A stretch of DNA of 64,000 bases from Aliamphritea spongicola (GCA_024347235.1 AP025283.1:1612001-1676000); one strand, 5' to 3'. Numbered from the stretch's first letter, positions 38,489-49,555 are shown. The notes: generated by a model not told the origin, from the sequence alone. Made by a program: numbers and translations.

Positions 38489-40449
38489 TTAATGTTGTTC
38501 GCGTTCGAAGTAGGTGTAGCCCTGCAGGCTTTCCCGGAACGCTTTTAGCATTTGCTGCCGCTGGGCAACGTTAATGCGTTTATCCCGCACCGCCTGCTCG
38601 GCGGTCCGGCGAAACTGTTCGAGCATATGTTTGGGGTCGTATTCAACATAGCTGAGCACGTCAGCAATGCTGTCGCCCTGGAATTCACGGGCAAAGTCGA
38701 AACTGCCGTCGCTGTTTATCTTCACGCTGACAACGTTAGTATCGCCAAACAGGTTATGCAAATCCCCGAGGGTTTCCTGATAGGCGCCCACCAGGAATAT
38801 GCTCAGGTAGTATTCTTCGCCATCCCGCAGCGGGTGTAGCGGCAGGGTATTGCGAATGCCGTCGGGGGTAGTGAAGTTATCAATCTTGCCGTCACAGTCG
38901 CAGGTGATGTCTGCCAGAATCGCTTCCCGGGTTGGCTTTTCGTCCAGCCGGTGAATTGGCATGATCGGGAATACCTGATCAATGGCCCAGATATCCGGCA
39001 GGGACTGGAACAGGCTGAAGTTACCGTAGTAAATGTCAGATAGCAGTTCGGGCAGTTTTTCCAGTTCCGGCGGTACCCGGTCTACCTGGCTGAGCAGTTT
39101 TGCAATTTTTCCAGTACGGCCAGGGTGATGTTTTCAGCCATCGCCCGGGCGCGCAGGTCGGTCTGGCCGCGGCGGAACAGTTCGCGGACTTCATCCCGGT
39201 AGTAGAGTGCATCGTTGTAGCACTCCTGAAATTTTTGTACGTCTACCGCTTGCAGAACCGCAAACAGGTTATGCAGCAGTTCGTGGGCATCTTCGGGCAG
39301 TTGTACAGGCAACGGCGACGGTTCGTGGTTACGTACATCCAGGATGTTGAACAGCAGCATGGATGAATAAGCAACAGTGGCCCGGCCGGATTCAGAGACG
39401 ATGACCGGATGGTTGATATTCAGTGGGTCGAGGCTTTCGCGAATGGTTTCCACGATGTTGACGCAGTATTCATCCAGCTGATAGTTCATGCTGTGGGTGC
39501 TGTTAGTGCGGGCGCCTTCGTAATCTACCGCCAGGCCGCCACCCAGATCCAGATAGCCCATTGGCGCGCCTTCAGCGATCAGCCCGGAATAGAAACGGCA
39601 GGCTTCCAGTACGCCGCTGCGGATATTACGGATGTTAGGAATCTGAGAACCCAGATGACAGTGCAGTAACTGCAGGCAGTGGAGCATGTCAGCAGCTTTC
39701 AGTTCATCGATAACATCCAGCAGGCCGCCGGTGGATAAACCGAAAATAGATCGGTCGCCGCTGTCTTCGTTCCAGTGGCCTTCTACCACTACAGAGGATT
39801 TGATGCGCACACCGATCAGCGGATCAATATTCAGGGCTTTGCTGCGTTCCAGAATAATGGGCAGCTCGGTTGGGGTTTCCAGTACAAAGAAGCACGGAAT
39901 GCCCATTTGTCGGGCATAGAGGCCCAGCTCAATAAACTCGGCATCTTTATAGCCGTTACAGATAATCAGGCTGCGGTGATCTTTGAGCTGTGACAGAGCA
40001 ATGATCAGTTCTGCTTTACTGCCAGCTTCCAGTCCGTGGTGATAATGGCTGCCAAAGTCGGCAATTTCTTCAATCACGTGGCACTGCTGGTTGACCTTGA
40101 TGGGAAACACGCCGCGGTATTCGTTGTTGTAACCGGCATCACTGATCGCCCGGGCAAAGGCTTCATTGAGTTCTTTTATCCGCTGGTCCAGCACGTTTTC
40201 TATACGCAGTACTGCCGGCATTTCCAGACCGCGTTCTTTCATGCCTTCTACAATGTCCAGCAGGGAAACTTCGGTACGCTTGCCGTTAGTGACAGTGACG
40301 ACTGCTTCACCGTTAGCGGCAATGTCAAAATAGCCGGCACCCCAGTTGCGCACGCCATAGAGGTCCGCACTGTTATCGGTACTCCAGCGGTTTTCAGCAT
40401 CGGCCGGTGTGGAGTCAGGTGTCGGGGAATAGGTAGAAGGTGTCGCCAT
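38489..40449 (-). CDS. speA: Biosynthetic arginine decarboxylase, frameshifted
   Basis: Start ATG 40449 (MATPSTYSPTPDSTPADAEN). PLP enzyme of the alanine-racemase-like fold: Lys in GVFPIKVNQQ, the substrate/PLP blocks LLHCHLGSQIPN and YLDLGGGLAVDYEG, and SESGRATVAYSSML. A base is missing near 39100; the C-terminal third (MPIHRLDEKPTREAILADIT) completes about 654 residues, the normal length. It makes agmatine from arginine, feeding speB two genes downstream. Confidence 0.93.
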
Positions 40450-41136
40450 AATTAATCTGCAAATACCTGAAGTGTGGCACATAAACGAGGTATTGAACGG
40501 AAGGGAATCACCCTGTTGTTCAAGCTGGCATTTTCTCCGTAATCAGCCCGGTGTCAAACTTTTTCTGAGGGATTTATTGCCGGAAAATATCCGCTAAAAC
40601 AATAAGTTGAATAATGTTTCGGGTTGTTTTTTGGAGAGGTTTCAGGATGTGCTGATTTTACAGTGAGTTATGACTGTGATGCTGAATTGTCAGGGCTGTT
40701 ATGTGATTGGTAGGGGTTTTCACAGCAGACACGTCGTTATTCACCATGGCGAGATACAAAATGTGACAGCCAGTGGCCGTGATCTTTGTATGCTTGTGGG
40801 TAGCCAGGGCAGAATTGGCCAGTATTTTTGCTTATTTGCGACTCGCTTTTACTGGCATGTTTTCAGCTGTTTAAGGCAGTTAGCAGCAGGTTAAAGCCTG
40901 ATAAATACTGCTGGCATCATATTGCTCCAGCATCTGGTTCTAACTGATTTTACCGTGGTGCCATTAATTTATGGGGTATAGAGAAGCACTGTGCGATGTC
41001 GTTTTGAGTGCTTTGACACGTTGTACGCGGTAGTTTTACAGATTGCGTGGCGGGCCTGAGTATAACTTTACAGTCCGTCTGATCCGGCACTGCAGCAAAC
41101 AAACAATAATAATGAGTTTCCTCAGAGGAGGTGAGC
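40450..41136. promoter_or_regulatory. Intergenic region between speA and tpa, with a TauR-like direct repeat
   Basis: Divergent control region. CTGGCATCAT at 40911-40920 and CTGGTTCTAA at 40934-40943 start 23 bp apart, the same spacing as upstream of ald. A TATAAC at about 41059 could serve tpa. The speA-proximal half (40450-40900) has no gene that I can support. Confidence 0.5.
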
Positions 41137-42527
41137 ATGACCTTTAATGCTAATGAATTTGACGCCAAAGAAGTAGTAAGCAAAGACCGTAACAATGTAT
41201 GGCACCACTTGTCACAGCATAAGCCTTATGAAGAAAGCGATCCGCTGATGATCGTTAAAGGCGAAGGTATGCGCGTCTGGGATGCGAAAGGTAATGAATA
41301 CCTGGATGCAGTTTCCGGTGCAGTATGGACTGTAAACGTTGGCTATGGCCGTACTGAAATTGCTGATGCTGTTCGTGACCAGCTGGTTACTATGAACTAC
41401 TTCGCACAGACTGCCGGTAACGTACCTGCAGCTCAGTTTGCTGAGAAGCTGCTGGAAAAATGCCTGGCATGAGCCGTGTTTATTATTCTAACTCCGGTTC
41501 TGAAGCGAACGAGAAGTGCTTCAAGATGGTTCGCCAGATCGCTGAGAAGAAGTACGGCGGCAAGAAACACAAGATTCTGTTCCGTGAGCGTGATTACCAC
41601 GGTACTACTATTACTGCACTGAGTGCGACTGGTCAGTTCGAGCGTAAGAACCAGTATGGTCCTTTCACTCCTGGTTTCGTTGAAGTACCACACTGCTGCG
41701 AATACCGCGCGCAGGAAGGTGCTGATCTGGAAAACTACGGCGTTTGGGCTGCTAACCAGATTGAAAAAGTTATCCTGGAAGAAGGTCCTGAAACTGTTGG
41801 TGCTCTGTGTCTGGAGCCAATCACTGCCGGTGGTGGTGTGATTGAGCCGCCTGCAGGCTACTGGGATCGCGTTCAGGAAATCTGCAAGAAGTACGACATC
41901 CTGCTGCACATTGATGAAGTAGTATGTGGCCTGGGCCGTACCGGTACATGGTTCGGTTACCAGCACTACGGCATCAAGCCAGACATGGTTACCATGGCGA
42001 AAGGTGTTGCTTCCGGTTACGCGGCGATCTCTTGTACTGTTACTACTGAAGAAGTATTTGAGATGTTCAAAGATCCTGAAGATCCACGTATGGATTACTT
42101 CCGTGACATCTCTACTTTCGGTGGCTGTACTGCGGGTCCTGCTGCAGCACTGGTTAACATGCAGATCATTGAAGATGAGAACCTGCTGGATAACGTTAAG
42201 ATTCAGGGCGAATACCTGCTGGGCCGCCTGAATGAGCTGAAAGATAAGTACGACGTTATCGGTGATGTTCGCGGTAAAGGTCTGTTCTGTGGTTTTGAGC
42301 TGGTTAAAGACCGTGAAACCAAAGAGCCTGTTGATGAAAGCGTATCTACTGCTATCGGTGCACACTGCATGGCAAATGGCGTAATCATGGGCCGTACTAA
42401 CCGTTCTTTCCGTGAATTCAACAACACTATCTGCATGAGCCCTGCGCTGATCGCTACTCAGGCTGATATTGATGTAATTGTTGAAGCACTGGATAACGCA
42501 CTGGCTGAAGTAGCTCCTAACGCTTAA
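41137..42527 (+). CDS. tpa: Taurine:pyruvate aminotransferase, frameshifted
   Basis: ATG 41137 behind AGAGGAGG. First step of taurine breakdown: taurine plus pyruvate give sulfoacetaldehyde and alanine. Class III PLP aminotransferase: YYSNSGSEANEKCFKMVRQI, HIDEVVCGLGRTGTWFG and the PLP Lys in MVTMAKGVASGYA. An A is missing in the run at 41456-41460. About 463 residues. Codon use is strongly biased (GGT, GCT, AAC, TAC, CTG), as for a very highly expressed gene. Next comes tauR, then ald, xsc and pta. Confidence 0.93.
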
Positions 42528-42573
42528 TTCAGCTTATCCGCAGGGCCTTTCCGGGCCTTGCGGTCATATCCCG

Positions 42574-42653
42574 AAAATACCAGTCCGGTTTGGTCTTTCA
42601 TTCCTTAGTCGTAGTTTGCTAAGTGTTTGATGATTAAGCAGGACTGGTATTTT
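42574..42653. promoter_or_regulatory. Long-spaced inverted repeat upstream of tauR
   Basis: AAAATACCAGTCC at 42574-42586 and its exact complement GGACTGGTATTTT at 42641-42653, 54 bp apart, in the tpa-tauR gap. Each arm contains CTGG in the ACTGGTA context. Between them is AGTCGTAGTTTG (42607-42618), which recurs at 49025-49036. Likely a regulator-binding or looping region. Confidence 0.5.
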
Positions 42654-42904
42654 GTCTTGAGAACCCCGCCTCTGTCTTAGCGAACTGAGTCAGGCGTGTT
42701 ATGCTTCTCATATACGCTGTTTTTACAAAAATATAAATTAAAGAATATCTTAGCGGCCAGACCGGAGAGCAACCAAGAAGTGCTCCGTGTTGTCTGGGCG
42801 GCAGGAAGATATTGCTCAGGCGTTCCGGTGCAGGTCCGTCGGGGATAACTTTCTGGCGGATAGCAAAAGAAGTGCATGTAATTGGCGAATATAAGGCAAG
42901 ATGA

Positions 42905-44357
42905 ATGTTTCAGCTTTTTCATTTGACTCCAGGTAAAGGCGGCAGTTTACAGCAGCAGTTACGGGAGCAGATTGCGACGGCGATACTTAACGGTAATATC
43001 CCGGTGGATTCACCGTTGCCGTCCAGTCGTAAACTGGCACAGCAGCTGAATGTCGCACGTAATACCGTGGTTCTGGCTTACGAACATTTGCTGGATGACG
43101 GTTATCTGCTGGCGCGTGAGCGTAGCGGGTATTATGTGAACCCAGACATCCTGAATGGTCAGGTTAAGCTTGATGTTCCGAGTCGTCAGGAAGTCGACAT
43201 TCCGGCGACCCAGATTGACTGGGCGAACCGCTTTAAGCTTCGTCCCAGTGAGCAGAGTAATATTGTTAAACCCCGTGACTGGCAGAGTTACGATTATCCT
43301 TTATTTACGGGCAGTTTGATACCTCGCTGTTTCCGACAGTTAACTGGCGTGAGTGTTGCCGGGATGCGGTTAGCGGACCGGCGATCGGTGACTGGGCTGC
43401 AGACCGGTTTGATAATGATGATCCTTTGCTGGTTGAGCAGATCCGCACCCGGTTATTGCCCCGCAGAGGTGTCTGGGCATCGGCGGATCAGATTCTGGTA
43501 ACGGTAGGTGCTCAGCAGGCGCTGTATATGCTGGCCAAGCTGTTACTGGATGAGAAGAGTGTCATTGGCCTTGAAGACCCGGGTTATGTGGATATCCGCA
43601 ATATCGCCAGTCTGAATCCGTCTCAGGTACGGCCGATTCCGGTTGATAAAGACGGTATGCAGGTCGATGAGCATCTGACTGGCTGTGATCTGGTGTATAC
43701 GACGCCGAGCCACCAGTGCCCAACAACGGTTACGATGCCGATTGAACGCCGCTATGAGTTACTGAGGCGGGCTGAAGAAGATAATTTCCTCATCATTGAG
43801 GATGATTATGAAAGCGAAACCAACTTTAAGTCGAATCCGATTCCGGCTCTGAAAAGCCTGGATAAAAATGACCGGGTGCTCTACATCGGCAGTTTGTCGA
43901 AGACGCTGGCACCGGGGCTGCGGGTTGGTTACATGGTGGGGCCTGCTGAGTTTATTGAAGAGGCCAGGGCATTACGCCGTTTAATGGTTCGCCATCCGGC
44001 AGCCAATAATCAGCGTTCAGTTGCGCTATTCCTTGAACGGGGTTACCACGATTCACTGATCATGAATATCATGCGTAATTATCAGACCCGCTGGCGGGCA
44101 ATGGATGAGGCGCTGACAGAATATTTGCCGGAATCCCATGATCAGCCTACCTTTGGTGGCTCCTGTTACTGGGTAGGGGGCCGGAAGGTCTGGATACCCT
44201 TGAGTTGCAGAAGCGGGCCATGGAAGAAGGGATTCTGATTGAGTCCGGCGCGATACATTTCCTCCGGGAGCCGATGCCAAAGAATTATTTCCGTCTGGCT
44301 TACTCGTCAATTTCGACAGATAAGATTGAGCCGGGAATTAAAAACTGGCTGAACTGA
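42905..44357 (+). CDS. tauR: TauR-type MocR-family regulator, frameshifted
   Basis: ATG 42905 (MFQLFHLTPGKGGSLQQQLR). GntR-type HTH (LPSSRKLAQQLNVARNTVVL, GYLLARERSGYYV) fused to a class I aminotransferase-like domain with VTVGAQQALYMLAKLLLD, EDDYESE and the PLP Lys in YIGSLSKTLAPGLRVGYM. Shifts near 43315, 43385 and 44180. About 485 residues. MocR regulators bind PLP-linked amines; TauR activates taurine genes. It lies inside the taurine cluster. Confidence 0.88.
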
Positions 44358-44380
44358 TCCATTCGATGGTTGAGTAAATT

Positions 44381-44408
44381 AAAAAACCGCTCTGGACGAG
44401 CGGTTTTT
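44381..44408 (+). terminator. Intrinsic terminator after tauR
   Basis: AAAAAACCGCT, loop, AGCGGTTTTT, followed by a further T-rich stretch. Confidence 0.85.
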
Positions 44409-44464
44409 GTTTTTGGCTCCATTATAACGTGTTGATTTGGCGGGTTTTTGTCTGGTTTTGGCTG

Positions 44465-44508
44465 CTGGCACCATGCTGGCGCAACTTGTAGCTTAAATCT
44501 GGTTCTAC
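44465..44508 (+). promoter_or_regulatory. Candidate TauR direct repeats upstream of ald
   Basis: CTGGCACCAT (44465), CTGGCGCAAC (44476) and CTGGTTCTAC (44499); the last two start 23 bp apart, as the pair upstream of tpa does. Confidence 0.45.
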
Positions 44509-44639
44509 TGTGTTTTGCCCGTCGATCCTAATCTGTATTGCATCTTAGCTGTACTGGTAGAAAGACTTCTGCTCAGTCAGAACGAGCAAAGTCTACTACC
44601 TTGTAATGAATAAAAAGAGCTAACGGAAGGAGTGGTACG

Positions 44640-45746
44640 ATGTTGATAGGTGTCCCGAAAGAGATTAAAAATCACGAATACCGCATCGGTATGGTACCTG
44701 CCAGTGTGCAGGAGCTGACCAGCCGCGGACATCAGGTTGTGGTGGAAACTCAGGGCGGTGCGGGTATCGGTTTTAGCGACGATGATTATCGTGCAGCCGG
44801 TGCAACCATCGCGAACAGCCCTGAAGAGATCTTCGCCAGCGCTGATATGATCGTGAAAGTGAAGGAGCCGCAAGCCGTTGAACGGAAAATGCTGCGTCCG
44901 GATCAGTTACTTTTTACTTATCTTCATCTTGCCCCGGATCCGGAGCAGACCGACGATTTGCAAGCCAGCGGGGCGACCTGCATTGCATATGAGACGGTTA
45001 CCTCTGATCGCGGCGGTCTTCCGTTACTTGCACCAATGTCTGAAGTGGCCGGACGGATGTCTATCCAGGCCGGTGCTGCCTGCCTGGAGAAGTCCAAGCA
45101 GGGGCGTGGTGTTCTGCTCGGCGGTGTTCCGGGTGTAGAACCTGCAAAAGTGACTATTATTGGTGGTGGCGTTGTAGGTTCTAACGCGGCCCGTATGGCA
45201 GTCGGTATGGGTGCCCAGGTTGTGGTACTTGACCGTTCTGTTGATGTATTGCGCCGGATTGTGTCTGAATTTGGTACAACGGTGCAGACTGTGTATTCCA
45301 GCAAGGCAGCACTTGAAGAGCATGTGTTGTCTGCTGATCTGGTAATCGGCGGTGTGCTGATTCCGGGCGCGGCGGCGCCTAAGCTGGTAACAGCTGATAT
45401 GGTGTCCCGCATGAAGCCGGGTTCTGCGGTTGTGGATGTTGCGATTGATCAGGGTGGCTGTTTTGAAACATCCCGTGCAACAACCCATCAGGACCCAACA
45501 TATATTGTCGATGATGTGGTGCATTACTGTGTGGCAAATATGCCAGGCGCTGTTGCCCGTACATCGACTCTGGCTCTGAACAACGCCACTTTGCCATATA
45601 TTGTGGCACTGGCGGATCTGGGCTGGCAGGAAGCCATTCGCCGGGACAAGCACCTGGCAAACGGCCTCAACGTTCATGCTGGTAAGATCACCAGTGAAGA
45701 AGTCGCAGTGGCGTTAGGGCGTGAATATTCGCCTTTCAGCGCTTAA
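44640..45746 (+). CDS. ald: Alanine dehydrogenase
   Basis: Intact, 368 residues, ATG 44640 (MLIGVPKEIKNHEYRIGMVP). It oxidises the alanine formed by Tpa back to pyruvate plus ammonium with NAD. Signature blocks: KVKEPQ, LHLAPDPEQTDDL, the nucleotide loop TIIGGGVVGSNAARMAVGMG, and VDVAIDQGGCFETSRATTH. The usual partner of tpa and xsc in taurine dissimilation. It follows a candidate TauR site and a terminator, so it likely begins a transcript ald-xsc-pta. Confidence 0.96.
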   Translation: MLIGVPKEIKNHEYRIGMVPASVQELTSRGHQVVVETQGGAGIGFSDDDYRAAGATIANSPEEIFASADMIVKVKEPQAVERKMLRPDQLLFTYLHLAPDPEQTDDLQASGATCIAYETVTSDRGGLPLLAPMSEVAGRMSIQAGAACLEKSKQGRGVLLGGVPGVEPAKVTIIGGGVVGSNAARMAVGMGAQVVVLDRSVDVLRRIVSEFGTTVQTVYSSKAALEEHVLSADLVIGGVLIPGAAAPKLVTADMVSRMKPGSAVVDVAIDQGGCFETSRATTHQDPTYIVDDVVHYCVANMPGAVARTSTLALNNATLPYIVALADLGWQEAIRRDKHLANGLNVHAGKITSEEVAVALGREYSPFSA

Positions 45747-45808
45747 TTGTTAACTGATGTGGCGTTAATTCCGGTTAACGCCTTTTAATATAATAAGGAA
45801 TTCTAATT

Positions 45809-47571
45809 ATGGCTCGTATGACTCCTAGTGAAGCATTTGTAGAAACCCTTGTTGCCAACGGTGTTACTGACTGTTTTGGTATCATGGGTTCTGCATTTAT
45901 GGATGCGATGGATATTTTCACCCCGGCAGGTATCCGTTTGATCCCTGTAGTGCATGAGCAAGGTGCTGGCCATATGGCTGACGGTTACGCTCGTGTATCT
46001 GGTCGTCACGGTGTTTGTATCGCTCAGAACGGTCCTGGTATTACTAACTTCGTTACTGCGATCGCTGCTGCATACTGGGCTCACTCTCCAGTTGTATGTA
46101 TCACTCCTGAAACCGGTACTAACTCTCAGGGTCTGGGTGGTTTCCAGGAAGCTGAACAGCTGCCATTCTTCGAAACTATCACTAAGTACCAGGTAAGTGT
46201 TGTAAACAACACCCGTATGGCTGAACTGACTGCTCGCTGCTTCGACCGCGCGATGCTGGAAAACGGTCCTACTCAGCTGAACATCCCACGTGATAACTTC
46301 TACGGCGACATCGACTGTGAAATTCCACAGCCTATCCGTATCGAACGTTCTGCTGGTGGCCCTGAGTCCCTGAAAGAAGCCGCTGAACTGCTGGCTAACG
46401 CTGAATTCCCAGTAATGGTTGCTGGTGGCGGTGTTGTAATGGGCGATGCTTACGAGCAGGCTATTGCGATTGCTGAACAGCTGGAAATGCCAGTTGTAAG
46501 CAGCTACCTGCACAATGACTCTTTCCCTGCTTCTCACCGTCTGGGTACTGGTTCTCTGGGTTACCAGGGTTCTAAAGCAGCGATGCGCGTTATCTCTAAA
46601 GCTGACGTTGTACTGGCTCTGGGTACCCGTCTGGGACCATTCGGTACTCTGCCACAGCACGGCATGGACTACTGGCCGAAAGACGCTAAGATCATCCAGG
46701 TTGACTGCAACGCTAAGATGCTGGGTCTGGTTAAGAAGATCTCTGTTGGTATCCACGGCGACGCGAAAGCAACTGCTAACGCTCTGATGGACCTGCTGAA
46801 AGACAAGTCTCCTAAGTGTCTGGAAAACAAAGAAGAGCGTCTGAAGCTGGTTGCTGCTGAGAAAGAATCTTGGGAAACTGAGCTGACTGAGTGGATCCAC
46901 GAGAAAGATGATTACTCTCTGGACATGATCGCTGAACAGGCTGAGGAAGAAGGTAACTACCTGCACCCACGTCAGGTTCTGCGTGCTCTGGAAGAAGCTA
47001 TGCCTGCAGACGTAATGGTGTCTACTGATATCGGTAACATCAACTCTGTTGCTAACAGCTACCTGCGTTTCGAACGTCCACGTTCTTTCTTCGCACCAAT
47101 GTCTTTCGGTAACTGTGGTTACGCACTGCCTACTATCATGGGTGCTAAAGTTGCTGCGCCAGAGCGTCCGGCTGTATCTTACGCTGGTGACGGTGATGGG
47201 GCATGTCCATGATGGAAATCATGACTTGTGTACGTGAAGATATCCCTGTTACTGCTGTTGTATTCCACAACCGTCAGTGGGGTGCTGAGAAGAAGAACCA
47301 GGTTGAGTTCTACAACCGTCGTTTCGTTGCTGGCGAACTGGAAAACCAGAGCTTCGCAGGCATCGCTAAGGCTATGGGTTCTGAAGGCGTTGTTGTAGAC
47401 AAGCTGGAAGACGTAGGTCCTGCTCTGAAAGAAGCTATCCGTAAGCAGATGGAAGAGCGTGTTACTACCGTAATCGAAATTATGTGTACTCGTGAACTGG
47501 GTGACCCGTTCCGCCGTGACGCGCTGGCTAAGCCAACTCGTTACCTGGATAAGTACAAAGACTTCGTATAA
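45809..47571 (+). CDS. xsc: Sulfoacetaldehyde acetyltransferase, frameshifted
   Basis: ATG 45809 behind AAGGAA. ThDP enzyme cleaving sulfoacetaldehyde with phosphate to acetyl phosphate and sulfite. N-terminal Pyr domain with the ThDP-contact Glu in PVVHEQGAGHMADGYARVSG, central domain with MVAGGGVVMGDAYEQA, and C-terminal PP domain with AGDGAWGMSMMEIMT after one C is restored at about 47198. About 588 residues. Extremely codon-biased, which fits one of the most abundant proteins during growth on taurine. Confidence 0.95.
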
Positions 47572-47591
47572 GTCTTAGTTTTATCGACAGC

Positions 47592-47620
47592 AAACCGAAG
47601 GCCTCTGGCCTTCGGTTTTT
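47592..47620 (+). terminator. Intrinsic terminator after xsc
   Basis: AAACCGAAGGCC-TCT-GGCCTTCGGTTTTT. Confidence 0.93.
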
Positions 47621-47763
47621 CCAGGTTGCTGGGTTTCAAGTGTTTACATCCTGTTTAAGACTTTTGTGAATAGCCCATCTTCAGGTGATATATTCACAGC
47701 AGTTTTTATTAAGAATATGCGCAGATACCGCGGTTAGCGGGCGTCGGCGAGAAGGAGTCTTTT

Positions 47764-48761
47764 ATGACCGCATTAGAGAAAATTTTTCAACGGGCGAGTG
47801 CTGATCCACGTTCGATCGTACTGGCTGAGGGTAATGACCCGCGTATTCTTGAAGCGGCTGTCAGTGCCACTGCACAGGGATTGCCGATATTACTGTGCTG
47901 GGTAACGTTGATGAGGTGAAAGCGCTGGCGGTTGCCAACGAGCTGGATCTGACATCCATTGCCGTGCTGGACCCTAAAACGTCTGATGCCGCTGATCGTT
48001 ATGCGCAGGCGTTGTTTGAGAAGCGTAAAGCGAAGGGGATGACCGAAGAAAAAGCTGCCGAGCTGATCCGTGATCCGCTGTATTACGCGCAGATGATGGT
48101 GCACCTGGGTGATGCGGACGGTTCGGTTGCCGGTGCCGTGTATACAACTGGTGATGTTGTGCGCGGTGCGATTCAGATCATCGGTATGTCTGAAAGCAGT
48201 TCTATGGTTTCCAGCTTCTTTCTGATGATGATGTCTCAGCCGCACCATGATATGCAGGGCGGGATTGTGTTCTCTGATTGTGGTTTGGTAATTGATCCGG
48301 ATGCGCAGCAGTTATCCCAGATTGCAATGTCTGCTGCCGCCAGTGCGCAGACTATGCTCGGTGAAGAGCCGCGGGTGGCGATGTTATCGTTTTCCACCCA
48401 TGGCAGTGCAAACCACCCGGCGGTAGATAAAGTGGCTGAAGCGACCCGTCTGGTTCGTGAACAGATGCCTGATCTTAAACTGGACGGTGAAGTGCAGTTT
48501 GATGCGGCCATTGTGCCGGCGATTGCGGAACGTAAAGTAAAAGATTCTCAGGTAAACGGCCAGGCCAACGTGCTGGTCTTCCCAAGCCTGGAGGCGGGCA
48601 ATATCGGTTATAAGATTGCTGAGCGTATTGGTAAGGCTGAGGCGATTGGACCGGTCCTGCAGGGCCTGAAGAAGCCTGCCAATGATCTTTCCCGCGGTTG
48701 CAGCGCTAAAGATGTGGTAAACGTGATTGCAATTACTGTGTTGCAGGCGCAAAACCTATAA
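47764..48761 (+). CDS. pta: Phosphate acetyltransferase, frameshifted
   Basis: ATG 47764 (MTALEKIFQRASADPRSIVL). One base is missing near 47882, after which ITVLGNVDEVKALAVANELD continues. Short Pta type of about 333 residues with GMSESSSMVSSFFLMMMSQP and DGEVQFDAAIVP. It converts the acetyl phosphate released by Xsc to acetyl-CoA, completing the route from taurine. It is preceded by a terminator after xsc, so it may have its own promoter in 47621-47763. Confidence 0.93.
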
Positions 48762-48786
48762 TTGAAGGCAGCTGAAAACTTGTCTG

Positions 48787-48826
48787 AAAACGTCGTTGCG
48801 AGGGTGAACCTGCAACGGCGTTTTTG
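48787..48826 (+). terminator. Terminator-like hairpin after pta
   Basis: AAAACGTCGTTGC, 12-nt loop, GCAACGGCGTTTTT; one G-T mismatch pair in the stem. Confidence 0.8.
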
Positions 48827-48953
48827 TTTGCGGTTCTGAAAAGTGGTTTTCGGTCTTTGACCTTCGAATGAAAATTTTTTGTCTGTTTGTTCTTAATATT
48901 TTGTTATGTAAGTTATAACTTAATGTTTTAAAAGGATTTATTTGGTCTTGTTA

Positions 48954-49036
48954 CTGGTTCTAAATTTTAAAAATTTTTGGCCCTAACTTAAAGTCTGAAA
49001 CACGTTTCTAATAGCGTCATCCTGAGTCGTAGTTTG
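48954..49036 (+). promoter_or_regulatory. Shared motifs upstream of the DUF6506 gene
   Basis: CTGGTTCTAA at 48954-48963, identical to the site upstream of tpa, and AGTCGTAGTTTG at 49025-49036, identical to 42607-42618 upstream of tauR. The 48762-49109 gap otherwise holds AT-rich sequence and no gene. Confidence 0.45.
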
Positions 49037-49109
49037 GCAATTGTTGATTTGACTTCAAGTTGAAAGCTTCAGACATGACTGGTCGAAAACAATAACAAAG
49101 GGGGTCGCA

Positions 49110-49409
49110 ATGGCTTTACAGAAATATGGTTTCATCGTTAAAAGTGCTGACTTGGACATGTTCAAGCATCAGGGGCACATGGCGAGTGATAACTTTAATA
49201 TGTCGATCGCTGGCGTACAGGACGCCGGGCAGGCCTGCTTTGTAGCACAAGAGATGCTTACTAAAGGTGTTCAGCTGATAGAGCTGTGTGGTGCGTTTTC
49301 CGGTGAGGAAGCACAGCAGATCCGTGATGCGCTCGAAGACAGAATTCCTGTGGGTTACGTTCAGTACACCACAGAAGAACGCGAACGCTTAACGCGCGAG
49401 CTGAGTTAA
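49110..49409 (+). CDS. DUF6506-like small protein
   Basis: ATG 49110 behind AAGGGGG; 99 residues, intact. The pattern KYGFIVKSADLDMFKHQGHM, VQDAGQACFVAQEMLTKGVQ, LIELCGAFSGEEAQQIRDAL fits DUF6506. Soluble, no catalytic motif recognised. Its upstream region shares two motifs with the taurine genes, so co-regulation is possible. Confidence 0.7.
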   Translation: MALQKYGFIVKSADLDMFKHQGHMASDNFNMSIAGVQDAGQACFVAQEMLTKGVQLIELCGAFSGEEAQQIRDALEDRIPVGYVQYTTEERERLTRELS

Positions 49410-49555
49410 GTCAGAGTCCGGGCACGGTTAACAGTTGAAGCATAGAGGGCTGGCAGCCTACTGAATTAATAACGGGGTTTTTACCAGGCATTATTCTGAC
49501 TGCCAGTGCTTCAACTCGACTACCGAATCCGGGCGCAATCATCATAGGTGCCCAT

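Noticed and set aside
40670..40894. 74-codon frame between speA and tpa
   Set aside because: No ribosome site or plausible composition; lies in a control region.
45803..46966. 387-codon open frame on the minus strand
   Set aside because: Antisense shadow of xsc, produced by strong codon bias; low-complexity Ser/Val/Thr-rich translation. The same applies to 41433-42365 opposite tpa.
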